The position numbers and the translations under genes were made by a program. Shown here one piece after another: positions 1 through 10,200 of a stretch of 64,000 nucleotides of DNA. Origin of the DNA: Syngnathus acus (taxonomy: Eukaryota; Chordata; Actinopteri; Syngnathiformes; Syngnathidae); the NCBI RefSeq assembly GCF_901709675.1, contig NC_051107.1, forward strand, positions 278,001 to 342,000. Direction: 5' to 3'. The stretch's first letter is position 1, and each line of letters begins with the position of its first letter. The notes under the pieces are model-generated. The model was given only the letters and a program-made list of their open reading frames with translations, did not search any database and had not been told where the DNA came from.

Positions 1-42
1 AAATTACTTAATACTCAATGTTTTTGTTGTCCCAACCAACAG

Positions 43-83
43 CTTTGAAAAACTCAAGTGATCCCCTGCCCAAAGAAATGCAT
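43..83 (+). CDS. caprin2: caprin2 exon (tentative)
   Basis: A 41-nt candidate exon between a pyrimidine-rich acceptor (CCAACCAACAG) and a GTAAGC donor. Only the frame beginning after two bases is open, giving LKNSSDPLPKEMH, and it exits in phase 0 as the next exon requires. It is short and unsupported by a recognised motif. Confidence 0.5.
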
Positions 84-3000
84 GTAAGCAGTCCTTTAGT
101 TGTTGCTATTACAAAAAGTGTGACTGGTACACACCCCTTGATAAAATTTCAAAAAAAGCACACTAGCAAATGTTTTTGAAACATTTTCCATGTGACCTAA
201 ACCCTGTACTTCTCAACTAGAAAGCAGCAGAAAAGGCTATATTTTAGGAATGCTCAGAAAATGTATTTGGAAAATTCCTCAAGTGAACAGGTTAATTAAA
301 ACAGGTGACTTTTATGGTCTGGTACAAAATGAGCAACCCTGAAAGACTGGTTTTCAGTGAAGCAGTAAAACTGGTATAAGTTTCTCTCTGGCTCTTTATC
401 TTGATATCTAAACAAGGGTGTGTAGATTTTTTTTTTTTTTTTTACTACACTAATTATCCACTCTGTCATGGTCAAGTGTTAGCTAAAAAATCTTATTTAA
501 CCCCTTCATTTTCCATTCACAGTCCACCCCACTGCCTATCAGGCTTCTGGACCACAACACCAGACTGACAAATGGGGATCAGAGCCTAAAAAGCTATGAG
601 CTGGAGATTTCCTCAAATGTAAGGTTGCCCTCCAAAATATGTTTTTTTTTGGGTGCCCCCCCGACAGGAACCACTTCATGTGTCTGAATAGAAGAAATTT
701 TCTTCACCCTTGTTTTGCACGCCAGAGTCTACAATCTGTCAGTTTGAAGTTCATAAGTATATGAGGGTGGGAAATCTAACTTAACTTAAAGTATGTTGCA
801 CTTGCAAAATGATTTAGGTGTCAATGCAATAGCACATTGATATTTTGCCCTGCCTCTAATATTTGGTTTCAGAATTTTCAAATAGCTGAGACTTCTTTTT
901 TTTTACATACTCAAACTCTATTCCTCAGACACTGGTGGCTGAATCAGGAAAGATTTCTCCCTGTAACAGGATGGCACCAAGCATCTCTATTTCCGCTTCC
1001 GAGCATACATTTTCCACACCGCCTGCAAGGCAAACTGTCACTACCGTACAATTTCATGATATCCCATCAGTGAGTCTTTCAACTTTTTTTCTTGCCTTTT
1101 ATGACTATCAAGAATGCGTGTGCTCATGTGGTATACATGTAGCTTAGTGTTCTACTTTTCCAATGTGCCATTTTGTTCTTAACAAGAACTTGGCTGTCCA
1201 TTACATATCATCAGTAAAATGAAGATGGAATCATATTAAAATTTAAATCATGAAAAATGTTGATCATAGTTTTCCAAATTAGAAGCTATTGGTTAATTTT
1301 GATTCAACACGAAGCTAATCTGTCCCATTTCATGAGGAACTACAGAAATCTGAGTAGAGAAGCTCAAATTCTGAACATATTGACAATTTTAAATGAAAAA
1401 GAAAAGCGATTTATCAAAAAGAAAAATCGATTAATTTGATAATTTTTAGTTGTCGATTCATCAATTTGTTGCATTACTGTATGTACATTAGCAAACTTTT
1501 TGCAACACTTGGTCTCTGTAGTATTAATTTCTTACACAATTTTCTTTTTATTGTAGGTCTTCAATGGGGATGCAAATGTAGAACCAATGTACATCAATTC
1601 CTGCACCCAAACACCACCTGAGTTTGCACCCACAGAAGATGACTCTCACACACTGGGTATGCCTCTGGTGGCTTTTAAAGGATAATTGAACCTAAAATGT
1701 TAGAGCTTTTTGCTATTAGTACAATGTGTGTAAATATAAGTATTGTTTTGTTTTTGTTTTTTTTTGTTTTTTTTTAAACGCCATATATTCTTTTTACTTT
1801 TGTGTGAAAAGATGTTAGCATGCAACTATCTGTCAATTGTGTGTTTACTGAGCAAATATTCAGCTATGACAAGCTACATATTCAATTGTATTCCATGTCC
1901 AAAAGAAACTAAATAAACCATGAACATAAATGTCATCATAAACTGCAATGCTGGTTTAATCAGATTCTGTCAAATATTTTAAGCGTAACACACATTTTGA
2001 TACTGGACTTTGTTTGTCAGGGGGGACATGCATTTTCCAGTCTCATCTTAAGAACTACGGCCCTCTCTTTGGTGCTCCGAGAGTAAGTAAATAAATCTCT
2101 TAAGCTAAAGTGCTGCTATGTCGTGGTTTCCATCAGAAGATTGTAATCGTGAACATCATTTAAATGTACGATAATAGCCATATCATATTATATGTCCACA
2201 ACAGGCCCTGAATTTCATTGGTTTTAGGTCGAATTGGTTGTATGTTGTCTTTGTTTGAAAAATAAATCTTAATAAATTTTTAAAAAATATACTGTATTAT
2301 ATAGAGCAGGGGTCACCAACACGGTGCCCACGGGCACCAGGTCGCCCGTAAGGACCGCATGAGTCGCCCGCAGGACTGTTCTAAAATTAGCTCAAATAGC
2401 GGCACTTGTCAGTGAGCTACATCTATTTATTTTACAGTCAAACCTTGGTTTTCGAACGTCCCGGTTCTCAAAATAATCGGAATTCGACCAAACAATTCGA
2501 GACTTTTTTGCTTCGGTTGTCGAACAAAATTCGGACGTCGAACCTCGCGTGATGAGCCGGGAGGACCCGAGAAAACCCGACCGCGCGGCCCGGAGCCCGA
2601 CTGACTCCGTTGTTATTGTATTTTCGTTACTTTGAGGATTGTATTAACCCTGAATCATGCCTCCAAAGAAAGCAAGTGGGAACAGTAAAGCCATCCTAAA
2701 ACACAAAGACGCTCTTAAAGCAATGCGACAGTGAGCGCCCGGCGCGCTGCGGTTCCGCGATCGGACCAAATTAAACTCCCTGCGCACTGAGGTCCACTTA
2801 AATTTTGGAAAGTACATCAGGACTTTAAAAATATTTTCTAAATTTTAGTGATGGCTCTGTCACAATAATGCAACCAGCGCGGTGCAGTTGCGCGGTCCGC
2901 GACGCGCTACTGTTGCGCGTTCGGCGGTGCGCTGCGGTTGCGCGATCGGACCAAATTGAGCTCCCTGCGCACTGAGGTCCACTTAAAATTTTTAAAGTAC

Positions 3001-6000
3001 ATCAGGACTTTAAAAATTTTTCTAAACTTTAGCGACGGCTCTGTCACAATAATGCGACCACCGTGGTGCAGTTGCGCGGTCGGCGACGCGCTACGGTTGC
3101 GCGGTCGGCGACGCGCTACGGTTGCGCGTTCGGCGGTGCGCTGCATTTGTGCAATCAGACAAAATTAAGCTCCCTGCGCACTTAGGTCCACTTAAATTTT
3201 GGAAAGTACATCAGGACTTTAAAAATATTTTCTAAATTTCAGCAACGGCTCTGTCACAATAATGCGACCAGCACGGTGCAGTTGCGCGGTCGGCGACCCG
3301 CTAGGGTTGCGCGGTCGGCGGTGCGCTGCAGTTGCGCGATCGGACAAAAATGTGCAAATGAACAAATGCTTAAAAAAGGCTTTTTTTCTTGGAACGGACT
3401 AATTTTTATTCCATTATTTGTAATGGGAAAACATGTTTCGGAATTCGAACGATTCACTTCTCGAACAGCCTTCTGGAATGTATTGTGGTCGAAAACCGAA
3501 GCTCCACTGTATTTGTAATGGGAAAAATAGATTCGTAATTCCACCGATTCGCTTCTCGAACCGCCCTCTGGAACGGATTGTGGTCAAAAACCAAGGTTTG
3601 ACTGTATTTTTGCTATTCTTGTTAAAATCACATTTACATGTGAACTGGAAATGACAATAATAACACATAGTGAAAGCCAAATTGAGCAAATTGGTTATTT
3701 CAGAAGTGTGTGTCAAACTGGTAGCCCTTTGCCTTAATCAGTATCCAGGAAGTAGCTCTCGGTTTAAGAAGGGTTGGTGACCCCTGATATAGAGTGATCT
3801 GAAATAAATTACAGCATGCATAAATGAAAGTATCCGTACCCCCTCCTTTACAATCTCCATGAATTCTACAGAAAATGCTGATTTTAAAAATTCGATAAAT
3901 GGCAGATGGGAACATTTTGAAAAAATAAATTCAGGACAAATTGGTAATACCCAATAGTCAATGATCTGGCATTTTTCAGGGGCAGTGCCCCGGTGGGCCC
4001 CACTCTAGCTCCGTTAGTGCTTTACTGTATTTATTCTAATTATCGCCCATATTCTAATAATCGCCCAGTGTGTGTTAGCGACGACATAAATAAAAAACAT
4101 TGATACCTCTAATTATCGCCCATGCTGCTAAAAATTCCCCCCAAAACGTATGTTTTCCTCCGCGACAGCATGCCGACGTCATTGCGCAAGTTTAAATATG
4201 ACTGATTTGACAGCACGTCGAATGTCCCTTTTAAATAGTTTTTCCTCCATAAACTATGATACAATTACACTCGTCACTCCACTACAATATCCTCACACAA
4301 TTACGTTATCGGGGCGTGCGCTCGAACAAGACGATCGCGATAACATGACGTGCGCAACATGTGATGTGCGACGGTAACGTGTCTCATCGATAGAGCGTCA
4401 ATTGACGCACCCCGCTATTAGAGGTAGATCAAAACAGCCGCTGTTCTAGTGTTAACAACACCAGTGAGATGCAGGTATTGCATACTACACAAGGAAAATA
4501 TACAAAATATCGCCCATTTCAGTGCCCCTTGGGGATCGGACAAAAAGTGTTCTCTGTTAATCGCCCACCCCCCTGTTGGACATAAACCTTCTCTAATTAT
4601 CGCCTTGGGCGATAATTAGAATAAATACGGTATTACTAGCTACGGACATTTGTTTGTATAATTGCTGTAAAATCTGTGCACACCCACACTTATTCAAATG
4701 TTTTTTTTGTTTGTTTTTTGGCGATAATAGAAATAACCAACTAAGATGTAATTGTACAAGTGCGCACACCCTCTCATAACTTGGTGTACTGCTAAAACAA
4801 GCGGGAAGGGACTTTCAATTAAATGCTGATGGGCTCCAGTTATAAGAGAATTCTTAAATATCCTTATCTTCCTTTGTTCAGCATAAACTTTTGAGTTTAC
4901 ATGTAGCCTCTTTGCAATTACATAACATGCCAAGTTACACTAAACGCAGGTATTCAAGAAACATTTTAATAACCTTTGACATCCTTGCAGGATTCTGGAT
5001 CCCAACATGTCTGTGGATGTGGAGTACAGCATCATTCCAGTGGTAAGACACTGTTATATTGTCAGACATTTTTACCATGAATAAAGGACCACCACCAATA
5101 TCAGTTAGAGCCATGGACAAGGGAAAATTAAATAAATAATAGAAAACATTAAGCTAAGTTGATCAATAATTAGCATCACAGATGTTAAACTGGTGTTAAA
5201 GATGTTAAAGGGTCAATGTGCTGTTTGCTAACATTGTGTACTACACTAGAGATGAACCTGAGACATTGAACCACTAGATGACATTGAACCACTAGAGACA
5301 TTGAACCACTAGACATGAACCTGAGACATGAACATGAGTTGTCTCGCGTATTAAATAACAAAATACATATAGCCAGGCATGTTAAAGAATTTTGAGAACT
5401 GAAACGATTTGGCGAAGCATGTCTTTTCTATGTTGACAAAACAATTTCATCGCAGCAGCCTGGTGTGAGTCGTCAAAGATGAGCAGCCCAGACCGTGCAG
5501 AATTCACAACGGTGGATTCTGGACATAGCGATTCCCTTCCGGTCTCCATCATTGAGGTCTCGCATAGTCCTCAAGGCCACCATCGCACTTCCCTTCTTCC
5601 CATGCAATTTTACCCTCTCTCCCAGCCACTGAGAGTTGCATTCACAGCCTCTCGCACTGTCAACTTTGCACCGAACAACCTAGACCAGCCCATTGTTTTT
5701 GATCAGCTGCACAGCAACATGGGAGAGATGTTTGACACCCACATTGGACGCTTTACCTGTCCTGTTAATGGAATGTATGTTTTCATGTTCCACATCCTTA
5801 AGCTAGCAATTAATGTGCCACTTTACGTCAACCTCATGTGTAATGAAGAAGTAATGGTGTCAGCCTATGCCAATGATGGCGCACCGGATCATGAGACGGC
5901 TAGCAACCATGCCATTTTACCTCTCTTCCAAGGAGATCAGGTTTGGCTTAGATTACATCGTGGTGCTATTTATGGAAGCACTTGGAAGTATAGTACATTT

Positions 6001-6027
6001 TCTGGCTTTTTGCTTTACCAGGACTGA
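43..6027 (+). CDS. caprin2: caprin-2, 3' half of gene (partial, seven exons)
   Basis: Caprin-2 is a cytoplasmic RNA-binding protein that modulates canonical Wnt signalling and ends in a trimerising C1q domain. Only the 3' part is in the window. Exons by splice signals and phase: 43-83 (tentative), 523-618, 929-1069, 1557-1656, 2021-2082, 4991-5042 and 5456-6027. Reading phase is continuous across all junctions, and every proposed intron is GT-AG. The last exon encodes about 190 residues with a complete C1q domain (FDQLHSNMGEMFDTHIGRF, then CPVNGMYVF, ending in SGFLLYQD and TGA), which matches the caprin-2 C terminus closely. A CTQTPP motif in the 1557 exon also matches the family. The gene lies directly upstream of ipo8 in the same orientation, as in human. 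Upstream coding exons lie outside the window. Identification is secure for the C1q exon and good for the chain; exon 1 here is weaker. Confidence 0.93.
523..618 (+). CDS. caprin2: caprin2 exon
   Basis: 96 nt, phase 0 in and out, acceptor TTCCATTCACAG and donor GTAAGG. It encodes STPLPIRLLDHNTRLTNGDQ and onwards. The other two frames contain stops. Confidence 0.72.
929..1069 (+). CDS. caprin2: caprin2 exon, Ser/Thr-rich linker
   Basis: 141 nt (47 codons), phase 0 in and out, acceptor ATTCCTCAG and donor GTGAGT. The peptide is rich in Ser, Thr and Pro, as expected of the disordered linker before the caprin-2 C1q head. Confidence 0.75.
1557..1656 (+). CDS. caprin2: caprin2 exon with CTQTPP motif
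   Basis: 100 nt, enters phase 0 and leaves one base over, acceptor TTTATTGTAG and donor GTATGC. It reads VFNGDANVEPMYINSCTQTP and onwards. The CTQTPP stretch resembles the STQTPP segment of mammalian caprin-2. Confidence 0.82.
2021..2082 (+). CDS. caprin2: caprin2 exon
   Basis: 62 nt, acceptor TTTGTCAG and donor GTAAGT. It completes a split Gly codon and reads GGTCIFQSHLKNYGPLFGAP, ending in phase 0. Confidence 0.72.
2307..3786. mobile_element. hAT non-autonomous element, nested, in caprin2 intron
   Basis: A 1480-bp element starting CAGGGGTCACCAACACGGTG and ending GGTTGGTGACCCCTG. It is flanked by a perfect 8-bp duplication ATATAGAG (2299-2306 and 3787-3794), the hAT hallmark. The interior holds another repeat (about 2437-3607) whose ends mention TTTTCGAACGTCCCGG. 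Inside that are tandem GC-rich units of roughly 180-210 bp with the recurring phrase CTCCCTGCGCACTGAGGTCC. No transposase frame survives. A sister copy lies at 25106-27178. Confidence 0.9.
4023..4632. mobile_element. MITE, TA-ACTGTATTTATTC family ('taatcgccc' type)
   Basis: A 610-bp element with terminal inverted repeats TACTGTATTTATTCTAATTA and, at the other end, TAATTAGAATAAATACGGTA. Both termini repeat the phrase TAATTATCGCCC. It has no coding capacity. Only TA is shared at the flanks, so a TA target duplication is likely. It is one of five families in the window with the same layout. Confidence 0.85.
4991..5042 (+). CDS. caprin2: caprin2 exon
   Basis: 52 nt, acceptor ATCCTTGCAG and donor GTAAGA. 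It reads DSGSQHVCGCGVQHHSS and leaves one base for the next exon. Confidence 0.7.
5228..5340 (+). repeat. short imperfect tandem repeat in the last caprin2 intron
   Basis: Units such as GACATTGAACCACTAGA recur three to four times, interleaved with GATGAACCTGAGACAT. It is a small minisatellite with no evident function. Confidence 0.6.
5456..6027 (+). CDS. caprin2: caprin2 last exon, C1q domain
   Basis: The terminal exon encodes about 190 residues ending in YQD and TGA. The first ~60 residues are a Ser/His-rich linker. The rest is a complete C1q domain (jelly-roll, trimerising; in caprin-2 it binds calcium and supports Wnt receptor signalling). Family signatures include LRVAFTASRTVNFAP, CPVNGMYVF, LYVNLMCNEE, ANDGAPDHETASNHAIL and WLRLHRGAIYGS. 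The acceptor is a NAGNAG (CAGCAG, 5453-5458), so a start at 5456 or 5459 would differ by one Ala. An in-frame ATG at 5479 is internal to the protein and not its start. Confidence 0.95.
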
Positions 6028-6286
6028 GCTCTGTGTGGACTCTTGGCTTTGTAGCAAACATTGTCATCCAGCGTGCAGTAACCTTTTCACCCAAACTCCT
6101 ACTGTTTTGTTGCGACAGTTCTTTAAAATGTGAAATAGGGATACTGGTCAATAATCAAACTTGCCATGAACTCAAACAATGGAAAGAAAACTGTTTTGGT
6201 GGTGGGGATGGTGTTGAACACAAATGGCCAATATGTTGACATAAAATCCAAACTGAAGTGGTCAATTTGGTGTCTTGGTGTGGCTA

Positions 6287-6292
6287 AATAAA
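6287..6292 (+). promoter_or_regulatory. caprin2 polyadenylation signal
   Basis: AATAAA lies 260 bp after the caprin2 stop and is followed by a TG-rich stretch (TGTGAGC, CTTGTGTGCTTGC). A second AATAAA cluster near 6744-6760 could give a longer 3' UTR. Confidence 0.65.
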
Positions 6293-7199
6293 ATGTGAGC
6301 AGTTATAATACTTGTGTGCTTGCATTTTCATTCAAAACAAACAAAGAAAATATGTGCGTAACGACCACGAAGGTATGATGTAAATTTTGAGAGTGTTCCT
6401 CCTTCCTAATTTCCAGATACTGGAGTTTTCATTGGAAAATATCTCTCACTTAAATTGTGAAATTAACTTGCGTAGAAACTTTGAAAGTTGTGCTAATCAC
6501 CAGTGCACTTTTGCATTTGGAGCAAGGCTATAGTATTTGGGAAATTTTCATTTCACCGATTCAAAAGTCTAAATTCGCCCATTGGCGTAATGTAGTTTTA
6601 GTTTTTGAGGTAAATTAATTTCCAATGTGCAAGACTTTTTCTTTTAACACCGCAGTTCTGTGGTGCAAAAGGCCAATCTTTCAGGCTTTCTCTTTTACTC
6701 TCGTTGTTCTCTGTTGTTGAATACCTGTGAATTATCTAAAATTCAATAAATATGAATAAAAACAAAAACATTTTGTCACGAGGTGAAAACAAAGGGAGGG
6801 GAATGCCATTCCTAACCAAAGAATGAGTTCTGGCAGTAACCACTTTAAGACTCAAGGTGGCAGCAATCACCCAGAACTACTCATGAAAGATGCCGTAAAG
6901 TGTCGTAAAGTGTTCTCATTTAGTTTACGTTTACGCCCTCCAGCCGCTGCTCAGCGGCAGTCTTCGTTTTAAAAGATTGATGGAATTTGAAAACTGACCG
7001 ATAATTCTTCCGCTTGAGAGCCACTTTCACTGTCAGCAGTGGTCCTCACCAAAATAAATATTTAATTTTTGATTTTGTGTCAAATTCAGTCACCGCCCGG
7101 GCGTCATTCATGTGCGTCCACAACGGCCTTAAAAAATAAGTGAGCAGTGTTAATGTTATTTGCATGTAGTGCATTTAGAGGGACACGTGAATTGGAGTA
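6293..7199 (+). promoter_or_regulatory. caprin2-ipo8 intergenic spacer and ipo8 promoter/5' UTR
   Basis: About 900 bp between the caprin2 poly(A) signal and the ipo8 ATG. It contains no open frame of note. The 200 bp before the ATG become richer in CpG (CACCGCCCGGGCGTCATTC at about 7091), consistent with a TATA-less housekeeping promoter and 5' UTR. I see no TATA box. The exact start site cannot be read from sequence. Confidence 0.55.
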
Positions 7200-7283
7200 A
7201 TGGATCCCAACAGGATAATTCAAGCTCTGAGAGGGACTATCGATCCTAATCTGAGAAGAGCGGCTGAAGATGAACTCAATCAG
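7200..7283 (+). CDS. ipo8: ipo8 exon 1
   Basis: The initiator ATG begins 28 codons ([16 protein letters not shown] and onwards), then donor GTGGGT, phase 0. It forms the first helix of the importin-beta N-terminal (Ran-binding) domain. Confidence 0.95.
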
Positions 7284-10200
7284 GTGGGTGCCAAAGACGT
7301 CGGTTCTCTACTTGTAATTGTGAGAGGGTACTGTTTGACCATCATGGTTAGGGGCAGGGGCGTGCAGAGATCTTTCACGAAGAAGCTACCCAAAGGCCCA
7401 CAGGTGACAGATTAGCGACATCCGCTGATCCAAACCCCCACAACTAAGCAAAGAAAAGGGACCACAGTTGGAGGAAGCATCCCCTTCCTACGATGGTGGA
7501 TTTATTCTCTGGAATCATTTTCAATTAAGCAGACAATTTGGGCAAGCTTGACGTTAAGACTGTACATATTATTTTCGGATGAGAGGCTGAAATCCCGTCA
7601 GTATTGACAATTTGTATTTGACAAGGCCTCAAAGAAAGTAATCGATAAACTTTGATAATCTAATAGTTTTCAATTAACCATTGCAAATCTAAATCTTCAG
7701 TCAAATTTCAGATTATTTTTTTTATTTCCTTGGTACTCTGTGAAAGCAAACAAATTGCCTTTCTGTTTTAAGGACATTGACATAGAAAAAGTTCCTATTT
7801 TCTGGTGTTTTTAATCAAACATTTCCAATAAGTGCTAGAGCCCTTTTGAAAATCCCACTCTAACATTTAATTAAAACTATGTGCAACATGAGACTAGAAT
7901 CACTTGTTTTTCATAAAAGAAATTACATAAATATGTGCAAAGCACTGAGTGGCTTTGTTTATTTCATTCAATAGCTAGCAATAAAGCTAATATACTGTAG
8001 TTAGCAATTTTGATTTGGAAGGGCTGAACTGGGGGCGGCTCAGTGGTGCACTGGTTAGCACGTCCACCTCACAGTTAGGAGGGTGCCGGTTCAATTCCAC
8101 CTCTGGCCCTCCCTGCATGTTTTCCCTGTACCCGCGTGGGTTTTCTCCGAGCACTCCAGTTTCCTCCCACATCCCAAAAATATGCTTGGTAGGCCAATTG
8201 AGCACAAATTGCCCCTAGGTGTGAGTGCGGGTGGTTGTTCATCTCTGTATGCCCTGTGATCGGCTGGCAACCGGTTCAGGGTGTACCCCACCTACTGCCT
8301 GATGACTGCTGGGATTATCAGAGCAGCCTTATGCTCCAGCACGCCCGCGACCCCCGTGGGGACAAGCGGTATAGAAAATGAATGGATGGAGGGCTGAACT
8401 GTAGTCACACATTGGACTTTTGTCAATAAATAATGACACACAATTATATCATTTTACATTTGTTAGGTTGAAGTTATTTTGGTGGCCATTATGTTTTTCT
8501 TTCATAAATGAATGTGTGTTCATTTCATTTTTGGTTGTTTAACTCTAACCCTGCTCTGGTGTGTTTCAGTCCTACAAGATCATCAACTTTGCACCAACTC
8601 TGCTTCAGATCATTGCATCAGAGCAGGTGGAGTTTCCAGTTCGGCAGGCAGGTATGGTGTTGAGATCATTGGATATCTTGCAGATTTTGTTATTGTTTTT
8701 TTACCATGGCTAATTAAAATGTTGATTCACAGTAAAAGGCCATTCAAAAAGGTGTTGTTTTCCTCTACTGTATTGAAATAAAATTAAGAGAATTTGACTG
8801 CCAACGTCCTTGTTTCTTGTCTGATTCAAACTATTCCAACTTTAAAATGCTGAGCTCATACAGGATATCTTGGGAAATATTCCGATTCCTCGAAATCCTC
8901 AAATTTTAAATATAAAATCCTCAAATCAGGACATATTTGATCTATTCTCTAACCATTAAGACATTTCTTGACAGATTCAAACGTTTTTAAGTATTTCCCA
9001 TTTCATCATTAATTCTACAGCATTTAAGTTCAGCTTCAGCTTTTCACCATTCAAATACAGTGTTTACAGAAACTGTATGCTAGTTAGAGATAGTATACTA
9101 GAAAATGCATTCTAGTTAGAAATAGTACACAACCACAGAGGAAAATGTAAAATTGTTGTCTGTATGTCTCAGCGCGTTCTTCACTCAACTAACTGTAATG
9201 TTAAATGTTAGCAGAACAAGCATTAACATGCTTAGTTAGCTCTATTCTTTTTCACAGTTTTCTCTTGCCACGAGCACAAAGATAAATCCAAAATTCTTTA
9301 TCATTGTGTTTTCTGTACTCAGAAATATGCTATTTTCTTAAATGTTAGCATGACAACTGTTAGCATTTTAGCAACAATTATTCAAGATTTGCACCTTTAA
9401 CGTTCCTTTTCTGAGGCCAAATTTGAAACGTGGGTGTCAGACTTTTTACAGTTATCAGAGATTTAGTGGGATTTTTCTTCTTAACAATCTTGGTCTTTAT
9501 CATTCTGACACTTTTGTTGTTGTTTATTTTTGTGTTCAGCGGCTATCTATCTGAAGAACATGATTGGCCGGTATTGGCAGGACAGGGAGCCATCTCTGGG
9601 AAAGGTTGCCTTCCCTTTCAATATTCATGAAAACGACCGCCAACAGATACGAAACCACATTGTGGAGGGCGTCATCCGATGTCCTGACACCATACGGTAC
9701 ATCTATTCGCATCTCCCTACTTAAAAGCAATTAGCAAAGTTTCCTGTCAACTCAGTTTTAAATTTGACATGTTCGTGTATGGAATTTTCCCTATCAACTT
9801 TTTGTGCTTTGCAAATTACTTTTTATAATTACAACATTTAAAAGCATTTAAGAATGTTTTAATAATTTGAGAAGAAGGCAAATATATTTTATTTCCATCA
9901 CGGGGTTAATAATGTATCTATCTATTGTGTATATGTTTTTTGAGTAGATGAAACACCGGCCACTTATTGGGACACGATGTCTATTATAGATATAACCACT
10001 GTTTGTTTGTGATATAAAAACCATCATTTTATTAATCAGAATCCGTATTACATCTATCTGACCTTATGCCAGTAATAACTTCACTCACTCATTACATTGT
10101 ATGCAGCGCCCAGCTGACGATGTGTCTTCGAATGATCATCAAACACGACTTCCCAGGACGTTGGACTGCAATAGTGGACAAGATAAATTTGTACTTACAG

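Noticed and set aside
837-1147. Alternative frames over the caprin2 exon at 929-1069
   Set aside because: Splice signals and phase fix a single frame; the others are shadows.
8032-8130. A/B-box promoter resembling a tRNA gene
   Set aside because: It has no cloverleaf-compatible anticodon and acceptor stems and is followed by a SINE body with target duplications.
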